From Symsagittifera roscoffensis (lineage: Eukaryota > Xenacoelomorpha > Acoela > Convolutidae): a stretch of DNA of 64,000 nt. A program made the position numbers and the translations under genes. The DNA is taken from positions 37,953,755 to 38,017,754 of the forward strand of contig NC_087066.1 of NCBI RefSeq assembly GCF_963678635.1, in the 5' to 3' direction. Of the stretch, positions 53,885 to 64,000 are shown in pieces. The first letter of the stretch is position 1. Every line of letters begins with the position of its first letter. Under the pieces are notes generated by a model. It made no database searches. It saw only the letters and a list, made by a program, of their open reading frames with translations, and was not told where the DNA came from.

Positions 53885-56090
53885 TTAAAGCTGTTTTTGA
53901 AATTCGACTTTCTTCAATATTTTAGATTGTGGAATGAATGTTTTATAGTTTTTACGTGGTTGATTTCTAAGTCGTGATGACTCTCTATGTTCTGATTTGT
54001 CGATTTGTTCTTGGGGTATTATTTTTTCTGTCATTTTTCTATTTTTCCTTTCTTTTTGAGGTATGTTTTGATCTAGCTTTTTTGTATTGTTTTTTGTTAT
54101 AGTTGATTTTTTATTTTGGTTCTCGAGATGAATGTCATGTTGTTCCTTTGTTTTATTCTCCGTATGTGGGTTATTTTGAATAACTTTTAAACCTGTGAAC
54201 GAATATAATTGAGTTAGTTCGCGTAGTGCGTATTCTTTTGGGTAATAAGGTAATAGGTTGTTTCGATGTTGAACAATTTCTTTTTTGTCTGAGTCGGTGA
54301 TTTTATATGTGACATCAGTGGGTTTGGCAATTATTTGGTATGGTCCTTTACGAAGGGGTTGTAATTTTTTAGAGATTCCTTTTTGAGTGTTAAAATTGGG
54401 TATTAAAACAAATGTTCCAATTTTTAAATCGGAGGCTGGTGTAAAGCGTGAATTTATTTGTTCATTAATGTTTTGCCTTTGTAACAACTTTTTTGTTACA
54501 TTTTTTTGTAAATTTCATTGTGTTTTTTATCTCTGCATAAAATCCATTCGGTGTGTGTACCGGAGGCTAATTTGAGAATTTGTGGGTGATGAAAATGATC
54601 GTCATCGTGTGTATGTAATGGTAAGTTATAACAAATTGAGTCTTTATTCGGTTGACAATAACTTTGTGCATTTTTATGAGAGTTTGCTGTAAACATAATT
54701 GGTTTGCGTGGCTTTTGATTAAAAACCATTTCATATGGTGACATTCCTAGAGTTGTCGTGATTTGTGAATTATATGCTAAGGGAAATAGTTTTACATCTG
54801 CTGACCATTCGGTGTATCTTGTATCATTTCCATTGATGATACATCTAAGATATTCTTGTAGTGAACGGTTCATACCTTCGACTAAGCCGTTTGTCCAAGG
54901 TGCGTGAGATGTACGTGGTTTGTGTTTGATGTTATATTAATGACATAGTGTGATGATTTCATTATTTATGAATTCTGTACCGTTGTCTGTAACTAAAATT
55001 TCTGGTAGTCCGAATTTGGCTATCCAGTGTTCATAGAGTGTTGTGTAAGCGTAATAAGCGTTACAATGTGGTACTGGGTTAAGTTTCATAATGTGTAAAC
55101 GCGTCAACAATTACCATAATGTAGGAGTTTCCTTCGGATGAGGGTGAAATTGGTCCTTTTGTATCAAATGAAATACGGTGGTTAAAGTACAAACTTTGTC
55201 CTTTAAAATCTTGTTTTTGTGCTATTTGTTTTTGATTTGGATAAGGTTTATTTAGCTGACATACTATACAATCATTGCATAGTACTTTTATCCAAATTGG
55301 TGCATTTGGAAAATAAAAGTTTTGTATGAAATTTGAATATGTTTTCTCTGATCCAGAGTGTCCTTTAATGTTTTGTGTATGTGAAATATTAAAAGCTATA
55401 AGAATCATACTTAGAGGGAGACAGGGAACTGTAGATTCATTTAATTGGTATTCTAGAAGGTCTGTGTTTTCGTTAATTGTTGTATTATTAAATTTTCGAA
55501 AATATCTGAGGAGTGTTTTTTTTCCTAAAATAGTTGTATCTGCCTTGACGGGTTTAGTTTTATATTTGTGCCATGATTTTAGTTGTCTAATTACTGGGTC
55601 AAGATTTTGATATTGTTTCAAAGTATTAATTGTAACTTTATTTGTTGGGGGGGGAAAAGTGTTTTCAATTTCTAATTTAGATAAAGGAATTGTATCAAGT
55701 GGGTCATGGAGGTCAAAAACTTGATTTATTGTGTATTTTGAATCCTTTGTTCGTGGTCCTGATAAATTTATTTTATCAGTTAGATTTTCTTTTTCAATTA
55801 ATGGAAAAAGGTCTTTTTTTTGCGGGTGTTGTTTTACTCTTTTTTGTTGGGTGTTATTTTTTATCCATTGTGAGTATGAAATTGGTTTGAAAGTTGATGT
55901 TCCAAGTAGATCAACTTCGTAGTGGTTATTTTGGCAATCTAAATAAAGTGGGAAGTGTTGTAGATTGTTTATCTGTGATTGTTCAACGTCAGTTTTTACT
56001 GCATATTTGCATTCTAGTCGGGGTGATGTTTCGTTTTCTGCAAGGTAGAATTTTAAATTTTGGGTATTTCAACTGTAGTTTTACGTGTAA
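53885..56090 (-). pseudogene. Element C integrase and upstream linker (broken)
   Basis: In order: linker (TLSRNTPPELL near 56110, then a frame change near 56060), zinc domain (SHTQNIKGHSG and CNDCIVCQLNK near 55260-55370), core with the first catalytic Asp (FDTKGPISPSS near 55150), a frame break near 55079, TDNGTEF near 54990 with the second Asp, a stop near 54937, NGLVEGMNRSLQEY with the catalytic Glu near 54870, and after another break at 54496-54487 the C-terminal domain (GPYQIIAKPTDVTYKI, 54340). All three catalytic acids are present but in separate frames. This copy cannot make the enzyme in one piece. Confidence 0.85.
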
Positions 56091-56151
56091 GTAATTCAGG
56101 TGGTGTATTTCGACTTAAAGTGTCTGGTAATGCAAGATTCTTTCCTGCTGT

Positions 56152-57933
56152 TCAAACTATATGTAAGTTTGGGAATTTCATTAGAATTAGTTGAAACCTA
56201 TAAACTCGGTGATTTGGATTGGATTTTTGTGTAAAGAGAAAGATGATTGGTTTGTGATCTGTAAATAGAACTGTTGGATGTTTTGATCCAAGTATCAGAA
56301 ATTCATATTCTGTTAGTGTATATATTATGGCTGTACATTCTCTCATTAGAGTTGAGAGTCGTAGCTCTGCTTGAGTGAATAGTCGAGAATTTGCTGATAT
56401 AAGGTTCATTTTGTTTGTACCATTGTGTGATTGTAATAATGCTGCGCCGACGCCAAAATTCGAAGCATCGCACATTGCATAGAATGGTTGATTTGGATCT
56501 GGAATTGTATTCGAAATTTGTTCAGTTAAGAGTTTTTTAATTTCTTCAAATCGTGCTTGATGTTCTGTGTTCCATTCAAAATTATTTTGTTGTCTAAGTA
56601 TATTATAGAATGGTCTTAGGTATAATTGCATTTTATAGACATATTTGCTTAAAAATTTTAACATTCCAAGGAATTCTTGGATTTTCTTTTTGTTTGTTGG
56701 TGGTTGGAGTTTTTGAATAGCATCAATGCGTGATTTTAATGGAGTGATTGTTTTTCTTTCTATATTGTGTCCTAAGAATTTAACTCGTGTTAAAAAGAAG
56801 TGTGATTTATCGGGGGCGGCCTTCAGATTTTCGTTCTGAAGTATTTTGTGATAGTGTTCTAAAACATTGAACATTCCTTCTTTTGTCTGTGATTGCATAA
56901 AAACATCGTCTAAATAGGTGATTGCGTTTTTCTTGAGTGTTAGTGGTCTAAAAATTTTGCTCATAAAAGCTGAAAATGCTGCTGGTCCTATGGATATTCC
57001 ATAGAATAGGCGGTTGAATTCATATTGCTGATTTCCAATAACAAATTGTGTTAAGCGTCGCGATTGTTCATCTAGTGGCATTTGATTATATGCACTATTC
57101 ATATCTGCGGTTGTAAAGTATTTTCCATTTATTTTTGTTAAAATAACTTGTATTGGTTCAATAGGCCAATTGCATTTTGATTCGTCTATTAGTGAATTAA
57201 GGTATCTAGCGTCTAGAACTATTTTTAATGATTCTCCTTTTGCTAGGATGATAACAGGGTTGATAAATGTGTTACCTTTTGGTTGTTCTTTTTTGTTTAC
57301 CGGTGAGATAATTTTGTATTGTTCTAAAATATCGAGTAATCTGTTTACTTTATCATGTAAGTGAATTGGTACTTTACTTGCTCTTTGTTTTTTGAAAACT
57401 GCGTCAGGTTTTAATGGGAGATGTAGTGATGAGCTGATTTTGCCAACATCAAATTTGGATGTTGCATAGACTGATGAATATTTTATTAGCTGTTTGGCTA
57501 ATTTATCAAATTCGTCTTGTGTTATTTGTGAATGTTGGAAGTTAAACATTGTTAAAAATTTCTGTTGATTCTCTGTATAGTTATTTATGTTGAATGTAGG
57601 TTTGAAATATGGGGTTTTTGTGAAATAATTTGTATTTTTTTTTTCATTACTTATTATTTTATTTATGTATAATTCTTCATTAAGAATTGAGGATTGACAA
57701 ATATCTAATAATTGGAGTATATTATTTACGCGGTACGCTTTTTCGTGTACTGGTGATATCGTAGCGTATGTTTCGCAATATCCCAAAAGTCCTAAAGGTA
57801 ATGTTACTTGATAGGGTGTATTGTTGTATACATGTAGAGAAATAATATCTGAATTCGAGTTTTTCAAATATTTTATGGATGAGATTGTGATTTTGAAAAA
57901 CTTATGGATAGGTTTGAATTCAAAATCTGACAT
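56152..57933 (-). CDS. Element C reverse transcriptase / RNase H
   Basis: 593 codons. RT blocks: NPVIILAKG, FTTADMNSAYNQMPLD near residue 280, FNRLFYGISIGPAAF, YLDDVFMQS with the active-site Asp pair near residue 343, and FLGHNI, then KKIQEFLGMLKFLSKY. RNase H: CDASNFGVGAAL, STLMRECTAI and LFTDHKP give the D, E and D metal ligands. The frame ends in an in-frame TGA (56154-56152) inside the RNase H to integrase linker, although the same frame continues to match the family beyond. Upstream, an in-frame TAA at 58057-58059 separates it from the protease. Length and order are normal for Ty3/gypsy. Confidence 0.92.
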   Translation of the reverse strand: MSDFEFKPIHKFFKITISSIKYLKNSNSDIISLHVYNNTPYQVTLPLGLLGYCETYATISPVHEKAYRVNNILQLLDICQSSILNEELYINKIISNEKKNTNYFTKTPYFKPTFNINNYTENQQKFLTMFNFQHSQITQDEFDKLAKQLIKYSSVYATSKFDVGKISSSLHLPLKPDAVFKKQRASKVPIHLHDKVNRLLDILEQYKIISPVNKKEQPKGNTFINPVIILAKGESLKIVLDARYLNSLIDESKCNWPIEPIQVILTKINGKYFTTADMNSAYNQMPLDEQSRRLTQFVIGNQQYEFNRLFYGISIGPAAFSAFMSKIFRPLTLKKNAITYLDDVFMQSQTKEGMFNVLEHYHKILQNENLKAAPDKSHFFLTRVKFLGHNIERKTITPLKSRIDAIQKLQPPTNKKKIQEFLGMLKFLSKYVYKMQLYLRPFYNILRQQNNFEWNTEHQARFEEIKKLLTEQISNTIPDPNQPFYAMCDASNFGVGAALLQSHNGTNKMNLISANSRLFTQAELRLSTLMRECTAIIYTLTEYEFLILGSKHPTVLFTDHKPIIFLFTQKSNPNHRVYRFQLILMKFPNLHIV

Positions 57934-58056
57934 ATAGAGTTGTTGTTTATTTTGTTTTTTATCATATTGGTGAACTTGTTTTATTGAAAAATTATGTATG
58001 TTTCCTGAGAGTGCTTTCAGGTGTTTTCTTTGTTGATTATATATTGGATAAAATTT

Positions 58057-58702
58057 TTAAAAGAATGGTGGTTGTTTATTTAATCTTTGAAAAAATGTTA
58101 GGGATGTGTCTTTTGTTTTTGTGTATTTATCTTTGATTAGTATTTTACTATTCAAAATGTTGATTGTTGGTATATATTTAGAGATAAATGGTATTCCAAT
58201 AATATTGTGTTTAATATCAGTGATATGAAATATTTGTTTAAATGGTTTATTTAAAATTTTATTTTGCTCTATTGTTCTTGTGGGGAGAAGAAATAATTGA
58301 ATTTTTCCATAGTTTACCAATGTTGATCCTTGTGCTGTTGCTAATTTACTGGAGGTTTCAAGAGGCGTTAGTTTTGGGTATAATGTTTTTATCTCATTCC
58401 ATGTGGGAATGTTTATTATGTTTGATTCTGCTCCTGAATCAATTAAAAAATCAATTTCAAGATCTGGTGGTTGAAATTCTTTGTTTCTTGGACTTTCTAA
58501 AAGAAATGGTATTGTCCAAATTTTTTCTTTGGGTTGTTCTTTTTGTATATTTTGATAGATGTGATTTGTATTCAAGCATTTTGTTTTATTATTTTCATTG
58601 GATTGATTTGTAGTGTTGATTTCGTTAGTTTCTTGTGCCGTTTGCGTAGAATGGATGGGTTCAATATAATAATTGTGAAGGAGTTCTAATTGATTTTCAT
58701 AT
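58057..58702 (-). pseudogene. Element C protease, with end of gag-pro upstream
   Basis: The aspartic protease motif is FLIDSGAESNII near 58435. A second conserved region, NIIGIPFISKY, lies near 58190. The frame is open upstream of the first ATG (58575) to the rearrangement at 58702, as expected if protease is translated as part of a longer polyprotein. It ends in TAA at 58057-58059, after which the same frame is open into RT. That stop could be a mutation or a recoding site. Confidence 0.75.
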
Positions 58703-58742
58703 AATTTATTAGTTAAGAATATGTATAAATTATACTTACCTG

Positions 58743-59872
58743 TTAGTCGTCGGGGAAAAAACCGTGGGGGAAGATGTCGTGTATTATGTCGGAATTAGTT
58801 AGTAATTTTGCTAGTATGCGAATGATGTTTTTAGTTTGAAGCAGTGGCCAAAGCAATTGAAGTGCTTTAATGGTTTTTAGTTCTTCAGTGCCAACTGCAA
58901 AATCATAAGGTGTGTTTTGGATGAGATTATATAATTTGTGATTGTATTTAGTGTTGTGGATGAATTCTAATATTGGGATTTCTATAGGTTGAATAAATTC
59001 ATGTGGGATAAGGAAGGGTCTGGATTCTTCTGCGTTGAAGGTCTTCGTGATGGGACAAAAAATATACATTTGGGTTATGGGATCATAATTGCGAAGAATA
59101 CCGTGAAGGTTAGTATCTTTGATGCAATATGTGAAGTTAAGAAAAAATGGTGAAGTGTACTTAGAGTTAATAAATTGAAAACGGTGGTGTGGTTGTCTTG
59201 ATGGAGTGTGTAGATCAAAGTGATTTTGTATGAAGCGATAATATGTATATGTGTGGGTTTGTTTAGTGCGTAACATAATATCGTGTGAGCAGTGCAAATC
59301 TCGTTCATGTGGTGCAAGGAAATGAAGGGTTAGTGAAAATAATTGAAATTTTTCTTTAAAACTTTCGTAAGCTTGTGTGTCGGTTAGTGCTTCAGAAATG
59401 ATGTGATCGAATTTGCGATCAAATATATTGAGTATAAAAACATATGGTGTTTTGATGAAGAATTTTTCTGTGATTTGTGGGTTAGCGAAACGGTCATCAT
59501 CTAAAAATTGGTCTTGGTTAGCTCGGATGATGTTATGATCGTAATATTCTAGCGTATATTCGTTAGCTCGGGGTGCAGAGTGTGTTTTTAGTGACTTTTT
59601 ATATCCTATATAAGTAAATCGTCTATGTGTTAGCGGTGTGGTGAGTCGATATAGCATATCTTTATTTCTTTCTATATCGATGTGAGTATTAGATAAAGGT
59701 AGGCAAAGGGGGTTAGTAAAATGATAATATGATGTCCAATGAAGTGTAGGCATTAAAACTTGTTCATCTACAAAACTACGTGTGTCGTTAGTGTTGTTAG
59801 GAGTATTCAAAGTATATTGTGGAAATGAAGGTAGGGTGATTGCTAAAAAATCTTTCGTGTTAGTGTGATTTG
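58743..59872 (-). pseudogene. Copy 2 ORF-X, 5'-truncated
   Basis: The C-terminal 376 codons match 48455-47326. The upstream part, including the start ATG, was lost in the deletion at 59872/59873. The 12 codons before the junction belong to out-of-frame env sequence. Confidence 0.85.
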
Positions 59873-61683
59873 CCAATTGATTGTAGGTCAATATTTGGGT
59901 TTCGAGCAATAGCTCTTATGCTTTCAGGTGAAAATTTTTTGAGTGATTGCATTAATGTGGGATATGGGGTAAGAAGGTAATATTTATCTTCATCAGAGTT
60001 CAGTTGAACTACATTGTGGCTATTTTCTGATCCACGTGGGACTGCGGTATCCCAGAAATAGGTTCGTCTTGAAAGTGTGTCAACGAAATGTACTTTATTC
60101 TTATAAAAGATAGGGATTCTTTTATAGCATCGTTTATCTTCAAAAACATATAGTGGTGATACTTTTTTGGTACAGGTATAAAACCATAAAATGTTTCCTT
60201 CGTAGTCTAAAAAAATTGATCTATTTCCTGATAGTAAATATCCTGCGTAGGGTATTTTTAATACTGCTAGTGCAAGTGATTGTAGGATTTGTGTCCTTTC
60301 TAATTCGCATAATTGGTGAAGTGTTTCTAATTCAGCGAGTGACATTTCTTGAAAAATGCGGCTAATTGTGTAGTCTAATTTCATATCTAGGTGAATATCA
60401 TAGTGGATATTACCGAAATATGTACTATTCATTAGTGATAGTTCTTGTAAACGTGTGCTTCTAGTGTCATGGGGTTTTAGATGTCCACCAGGTTGACTTT
60501 TACTTTTTTGAAAATCAACTGGTATATATGATGGTCCTTCGTTTATAGGGTGACTTGTGGCGTATGGGTCGATTTTTACTTTTCCAGTGGTCATGTCGAA
60601 TCCTTTTTCGTATTCAACTAATATCTCGGAGTATTGTGTTTTGTGAAGTGGATTTCTGTATTTACATGCAAGTTCTGTTTCTTGATATTTTTGAAAACGT
60701 GTCAATTTATTTTCTATATTGTGTATGTTTCTAAAATTAGAACTTTGTTTTCGTGATGGATGGACTTGTTCATATGGAATTGATTGTATAAAATATTTTT
60801 CGTGAAATTTTATCATACGAGCGTGTATTTTTGCTACTTGAAATGTTGTACATGTGTCTTCGGGGAACCAAACAATTGTTGCTTGTGTTCGTGTTGCAGG
60901 GTCACAATAGCCTTGATCGTTTTTACAAGGTAATCTGATTCCTTGATAGATCATGGTGTTGTCAGATAAATCGCGTGTGAGTTGTATTTTTTCGAGTTGT
61001 ATTTTCCAATCGAAAAACATTATTTCTTGATATCCTTTATTTTTCGTGTCTGCTTTGCAGTTTGATGGGTCATTTATACCAATATGTGGTATCCAGTGTT
61101 TATCGTGTATGTCATAAGTTAATCTTCCGTGTGCGCCGTTGTATGGGTATTTTTCATCTAATTTTATATGTCCTTGATATCTTTCAAGTTCTGCTTGATG
61201 TACAGAATCTGCAAAAACTTGGAAATATACTAATTTTCTATCTGTGTTTTTATTTCTTGTGATGTTTAGTCTTAGTAACTCGTTTTTACAATCTTCGGGA
61301 TTGAGATGTAAAAGTCGTTCGATATTACTCTGGTAGAATGATTCGTGGTCAAGTCGGTTTTTATTTCCATTTGAGACTTGTGAACAATGTACTTTCTTTT
61401 CAGAAAATGTTGCTGTGAATTTATATCCTATAACTGTTGTTGCTCGGGCTTTTGAATAAAGTGTCGCTATTACATTTGTTGTTTCTATAGCTTGTGGTTC
61501 TGTTTCGCATTGTGATACTTGATTTATTGCATATTTGTGTAGTGTTTTTTGTTCGTTTTCTTCACAATCGTAATGTGTTACTAATAAATCTTGGGGTCCT
61601 GTGCGGGGGGAAGGGTTTATATTTTCATTGGAGGTTATTAGAAAAAGGAGTTGGAGAAAAATTAAAATTTTTAGAATATACAT
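59860..61683 (-). pseudogene. Copy 2 env-like gene, 3'-truncated by deletion
   Basis: The first 604 codons match env of element C (51747 onward) with a few substitutions. The deletion at 59873 removes the last third, including both membrane-proximal hydrophobic segments. The frame ends three codons beyond the junction. A product, if made, would be a signal-peptide-bearing ectodomain without a membrane anchor. Confidence 0.88.
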
Positions 61684-62846
61684 GTGTATGAAAATCCTGA
61701 GTATGGGTTATAAAATGTGATGAAACCAATTGTCTTTTTGGTATATCTGTCGTATTTGTATATCACTTCAGTTGTTATAAATGGTGGTGGTAGGGATTGA
61801 GCTGTTATATTTGGTGGGTTTAATGGATAGGGATGTTGAGTAATGTTGTTTAATTTAACCGTGATTTCAAATTTTAATTGTAGACTATTTTGTTGGAGTA
61901 TTTGGATGTTATGATCACGAATGTCTTCGTGGATGTCTTGTCTATATTGTAGTCTATTTAGTGCCCAGTTGTGGAGTCGGTTACTTTCTGGGTGTTGTCC
62001 AAATAATGGTGGAGGTGCTGTGAATGTATTCCAGTCTAGTCTTAAAGGAATATTTGTTGATGATTGTTCTCGATATCTAGCGTCGAGGTTATTTGGGAAA
62101 TTTAAGTTAAAAGGCGGTGGTGAAATCTGGCTTATTGATGGTGTTGATGGTAGTGATAATGTTTCTGGTAGTGATGAGGATGTTGTTGTATCCGTAAAAA
62201 TATCTATTGGATCATTGATTAAATTTGGTTCACCTTGTGTGAATGAATGTGTTGTCCAATATGGTAGTCGTGATGTTTGGTTTGTGGGGTTAAAGGGGTT
62301 TTAACGAATTTGTTCAGATGTTGGTGTTGAACCTAAGTAATCTGAGGGTAGGCTTGAGGTGCTACGTTGTGAAAGAAGCGTAGGGGTTTCTGGTAATATA
62401 CCAATGGGGTTTTCTGGAGTACTTTGTGATGGGGATTGAGGTATATCAAAACGAACTCGGGGAGTTTGAAAATTCCTGTTTCGTCGAGGATGTATAATTT
62501 GTCTATTTATTTCGACTGTATTTTGGTTTTGACTAGGATTTCGTATTCTACTTAATTCTTGTGGTAGTGTTGGGTAAAAGTTATATGTTGGTTCGCTTAG
62601 AGGTGCTTGTCGTTGAACTGGTTCTAGTGGTTCAGATAAGCGAGCGTGTCGTTCTTCAAAGGTATATGGGTTATCTTGAAAGGAAATTCGTGTGGATGTT
62701 TGGGGGTTTTGGGTAGTTGAAGATGGTGCTGGGTTATCTTGGGATGATGTCGGTGAAGACTGACTGAGTGATTGTTGGTTAGCAATTTTTGATGGTTTTT
62801 TATTTATTCTTTTAGTGGAAAAATTTATGTTTATTATAGTATTCTT
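61671..62846 (-). pseudogene. Copy 2 ORF-P with an internal stop
   Basis: Same frame as 52910-51735 but TAA at 62303-62301, where copy 1 has a sense codon. Otherwise nearly identical. Confidence 0.8.
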
Positions 62847-63000
62847 CTAGAAAAAGAATTAGGAGGATTGTTGCTAGGGCGAATGTGATGATTGCTTTCT
62901 TTATACATTTGCATATTGTCAAGATGAGGGATGATAGAAATGTTATAAAAATTACAAATAGTAAAAAAATATCTGTTCTACTAAAAATGGTACGTATCAT
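62812..63000 (-). CDS. Copy 2 small double-membrane-segment ORF
   Basis: Its 62-codon translation is identical to that of 53064-52876. See that entry for layout and doubts. Confidence 0.45.
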   Translation of the reverse strand: MIRTIFSRTDIFLLFVIFITFLSSLILTICKCIKKAIITFALATILLILFLEEYYNKHKFFH

Positions 63001-63820
63001 TTAGATAAGTTTTGTGAATCGTACCTGTGGATATAGTCAATAGCTTTCGAAAGCTGGAGGTATAGTTCAAATATGGAATAGAAAATTTAAAAAATATTGC
63101 AAAAAATGATTAAGATTATTACAAAAGATTCAAAGGTATCAAAAAGAAATATGATTAAAAGTTTAAATATCGTTAAAACGTTTATGAGAATGTTAAGAAT
63201 TATGTTGACTGGTCGAGAGAAGAGCATTTAAGAAATGGCTTCTCGATCGAATATTTTTTGTTGTTTGAGGCAATTTTCAAGTGTGGTCGAATTATTTATT
63301 GGTTTTTTGACAAGTGGGTTGAGTTTTGTGAAAAATTGTTGGGGGCAAATTTTATGGTGATCGGGAGGTCTTTTTTGTCTTTATTTTTATTTGTCAAGTG
63401 ATCTGGGGTATTTTTGAGATTTTTATACTTTAGGCTAATTAAAATGGTCGTTCTTTTACCTTAGGCTAATTTAACATATTTGTTTGGGGGGTATTTGAGA
63501 TCGGAGTTGGGGAAATATTGTTGATCTTTGGGTTATTAGATAAGGGAGGGTTATGATATTATGGTGATATTTATTTTAGTTGTCAAGTTGGAGTGGTTTG
63601 CTTATTTTTGACCTGGAGGTCGCAAAGTTATAGTTATAGATATGCCTGGAGTTTATTATCGTTCGTCTAGTTGGTTTGTGTTAGAGTTAGAGAAGGTGAC
63701 GGATTGGATGAATCCTATTGGCTAATTTTGAACTAGAATCGTTGCTTGTTTGTCAGCATGTTATTTTGAAAAATGAAAGTTCAAAATTTTTCAGAGGTGC
63801 AAAAATTATTAAATATAAAA

Positions 63821-64000
63821 TTAAAGCTGTTTTTGAAATTCGACTTTCTTCAATATTTTAGATTGTGGAATGAATGTTTTATAGTTTTTACGTGGTTGAT
63901 TTCTAAGTCGTGATGACTCTCTATGTTCTGATTTGTCGATTTGTTCTTGGGGTATTATTTTTTCTGTCAATTTTCTATTTTTCCTTTCTTTTTGAGGTAT
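63821..64000 (-). pseudogene. Copy 2 integrase C-terminal tail, cut by window end
   Basis: Corresponds to 53885-54064 of copy 1, the Lys/Gln/Asn-rich tail after the integrase C-terminal domain. The rest lies outside the window. Confidence 0.75.

Larger units (their letters stand above)
45324..58702 (-). mobile_element. Element C: env-bearing Tor-like Ty3/gypsy element (5' end not in window)
   Basis: On the minus strand, pol (protease, RT, RNase H, integrase) is followed by a small membrane ORF, ORF-P, an env-like gene, ORF-X, about 1.6 kb of 3' non-coding sequence and the 3' LTR (45324-45733). Gag and the 5' LTR are not seen. Instead, at 58703, the sequence returns to the 3' end of ORF-X in a second copy. 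Pol contains at least three in-frame stops plus frame shifts, but env is fully open. The family is shared with element B (LTR, env, ORF-P, ORF-X). Confidence 0.88.
58703..64000 (-). repeat. Second copy of element C internal region (partial, continues past window)
   Basis: 58703-59872 matches 47286-48455 (offset 11,417), and 59873-64000 matches 49937-54064 (offset 9,936). The difference is a 1,481-bp deletion (48456-49936 of copy 1). I noticed only about a dozen base differences. The copy is head to tail with element C. It starts just past the ORF-X stop with no LTR, so it is a tandem duplication of internal element sequence or an assembly duplication, not an independent insertion. Confidence 0.9.

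Overview
The window is AT-rich eukaryotic DNA from an invertebrate-type animal genome, with no prokaryotic features. Almost everything is on the minus strand. Two things can be read confidently: one host gene, and a dense set of transposable elements lying inside and around it. The host gene is a GT10-family (alpha-1,3-type) fucosyltransferase. I place five collinear exons between 43997 and 14800 that join in phase into about 380 residues and include the family's donor-sugar motif. Introns 1 and 2 (about 8.0 and 16.9 kb) are GT-AG. Introns 3 and 4 only join in frame as GA-AG introns, each with a donor reading GAAGG. GA-AG introns, and Ty3/gypsy 'Tor' elements that carry env, are both known from larvacean tunicates (Oikopleura). 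I therefore suggest a larvacean, probably one with a larger and less compact genome than O. dioica. This is inference, not proof.

Layout. 1-7874: non-coding, with diverged direct repeats, a fold-back element and a small MITE. 7875-13470: element A, a Ty3/gypsy element with 353-bp LTRs, internally deleted and decayed. 13471-14799: 3' flank of the host gene with a direct repeat. 14800-18570: fucosyltransferase exons 5, 4 and 3, with a 1.2-kb TIR element in intron 4 and MITE pieces in intron 3. 18663-30143: element B, an 11.5-kb LTR element bounded by 4-bp target duplications, with gag, an env-like gene and accessory ORFs but no pol. 31199-35077: element D, a decayed gypsy pol without visible LTRs. 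35433-35782: exon 2. 36080-39760: a 1.84-kb sequence present twice head to tail. 39890-42560: a decayed BEL/Pao pol on the plus strand. 43812-43997: exon 1. 45324-58702: element C, of B's family, with 3' LTR, pol (several breaks), a small membrane ORF, an ORF without ATG, an intact 838-codon env-like gene and a further ORF. 58703-64000: a near-identical second copy of C's internal part, with a 1,481-bp deletion, running off the window.

The B/C family is the most interesting system here. Downstream of pol it carries four extra reading frames in the order small two-helix membrane ORF (seen in C only), 'ORF-P' (proline/serine-rich, no ATG), env-like glycoprotein and 'ORF-X'. ORF-P, env and ORF-X are recognisably conserved between the older element B and the younger element C. 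That implies they were under selection while the family was active. The names ORF-P and ORF-X are mine; I do not recognise these two proteins.
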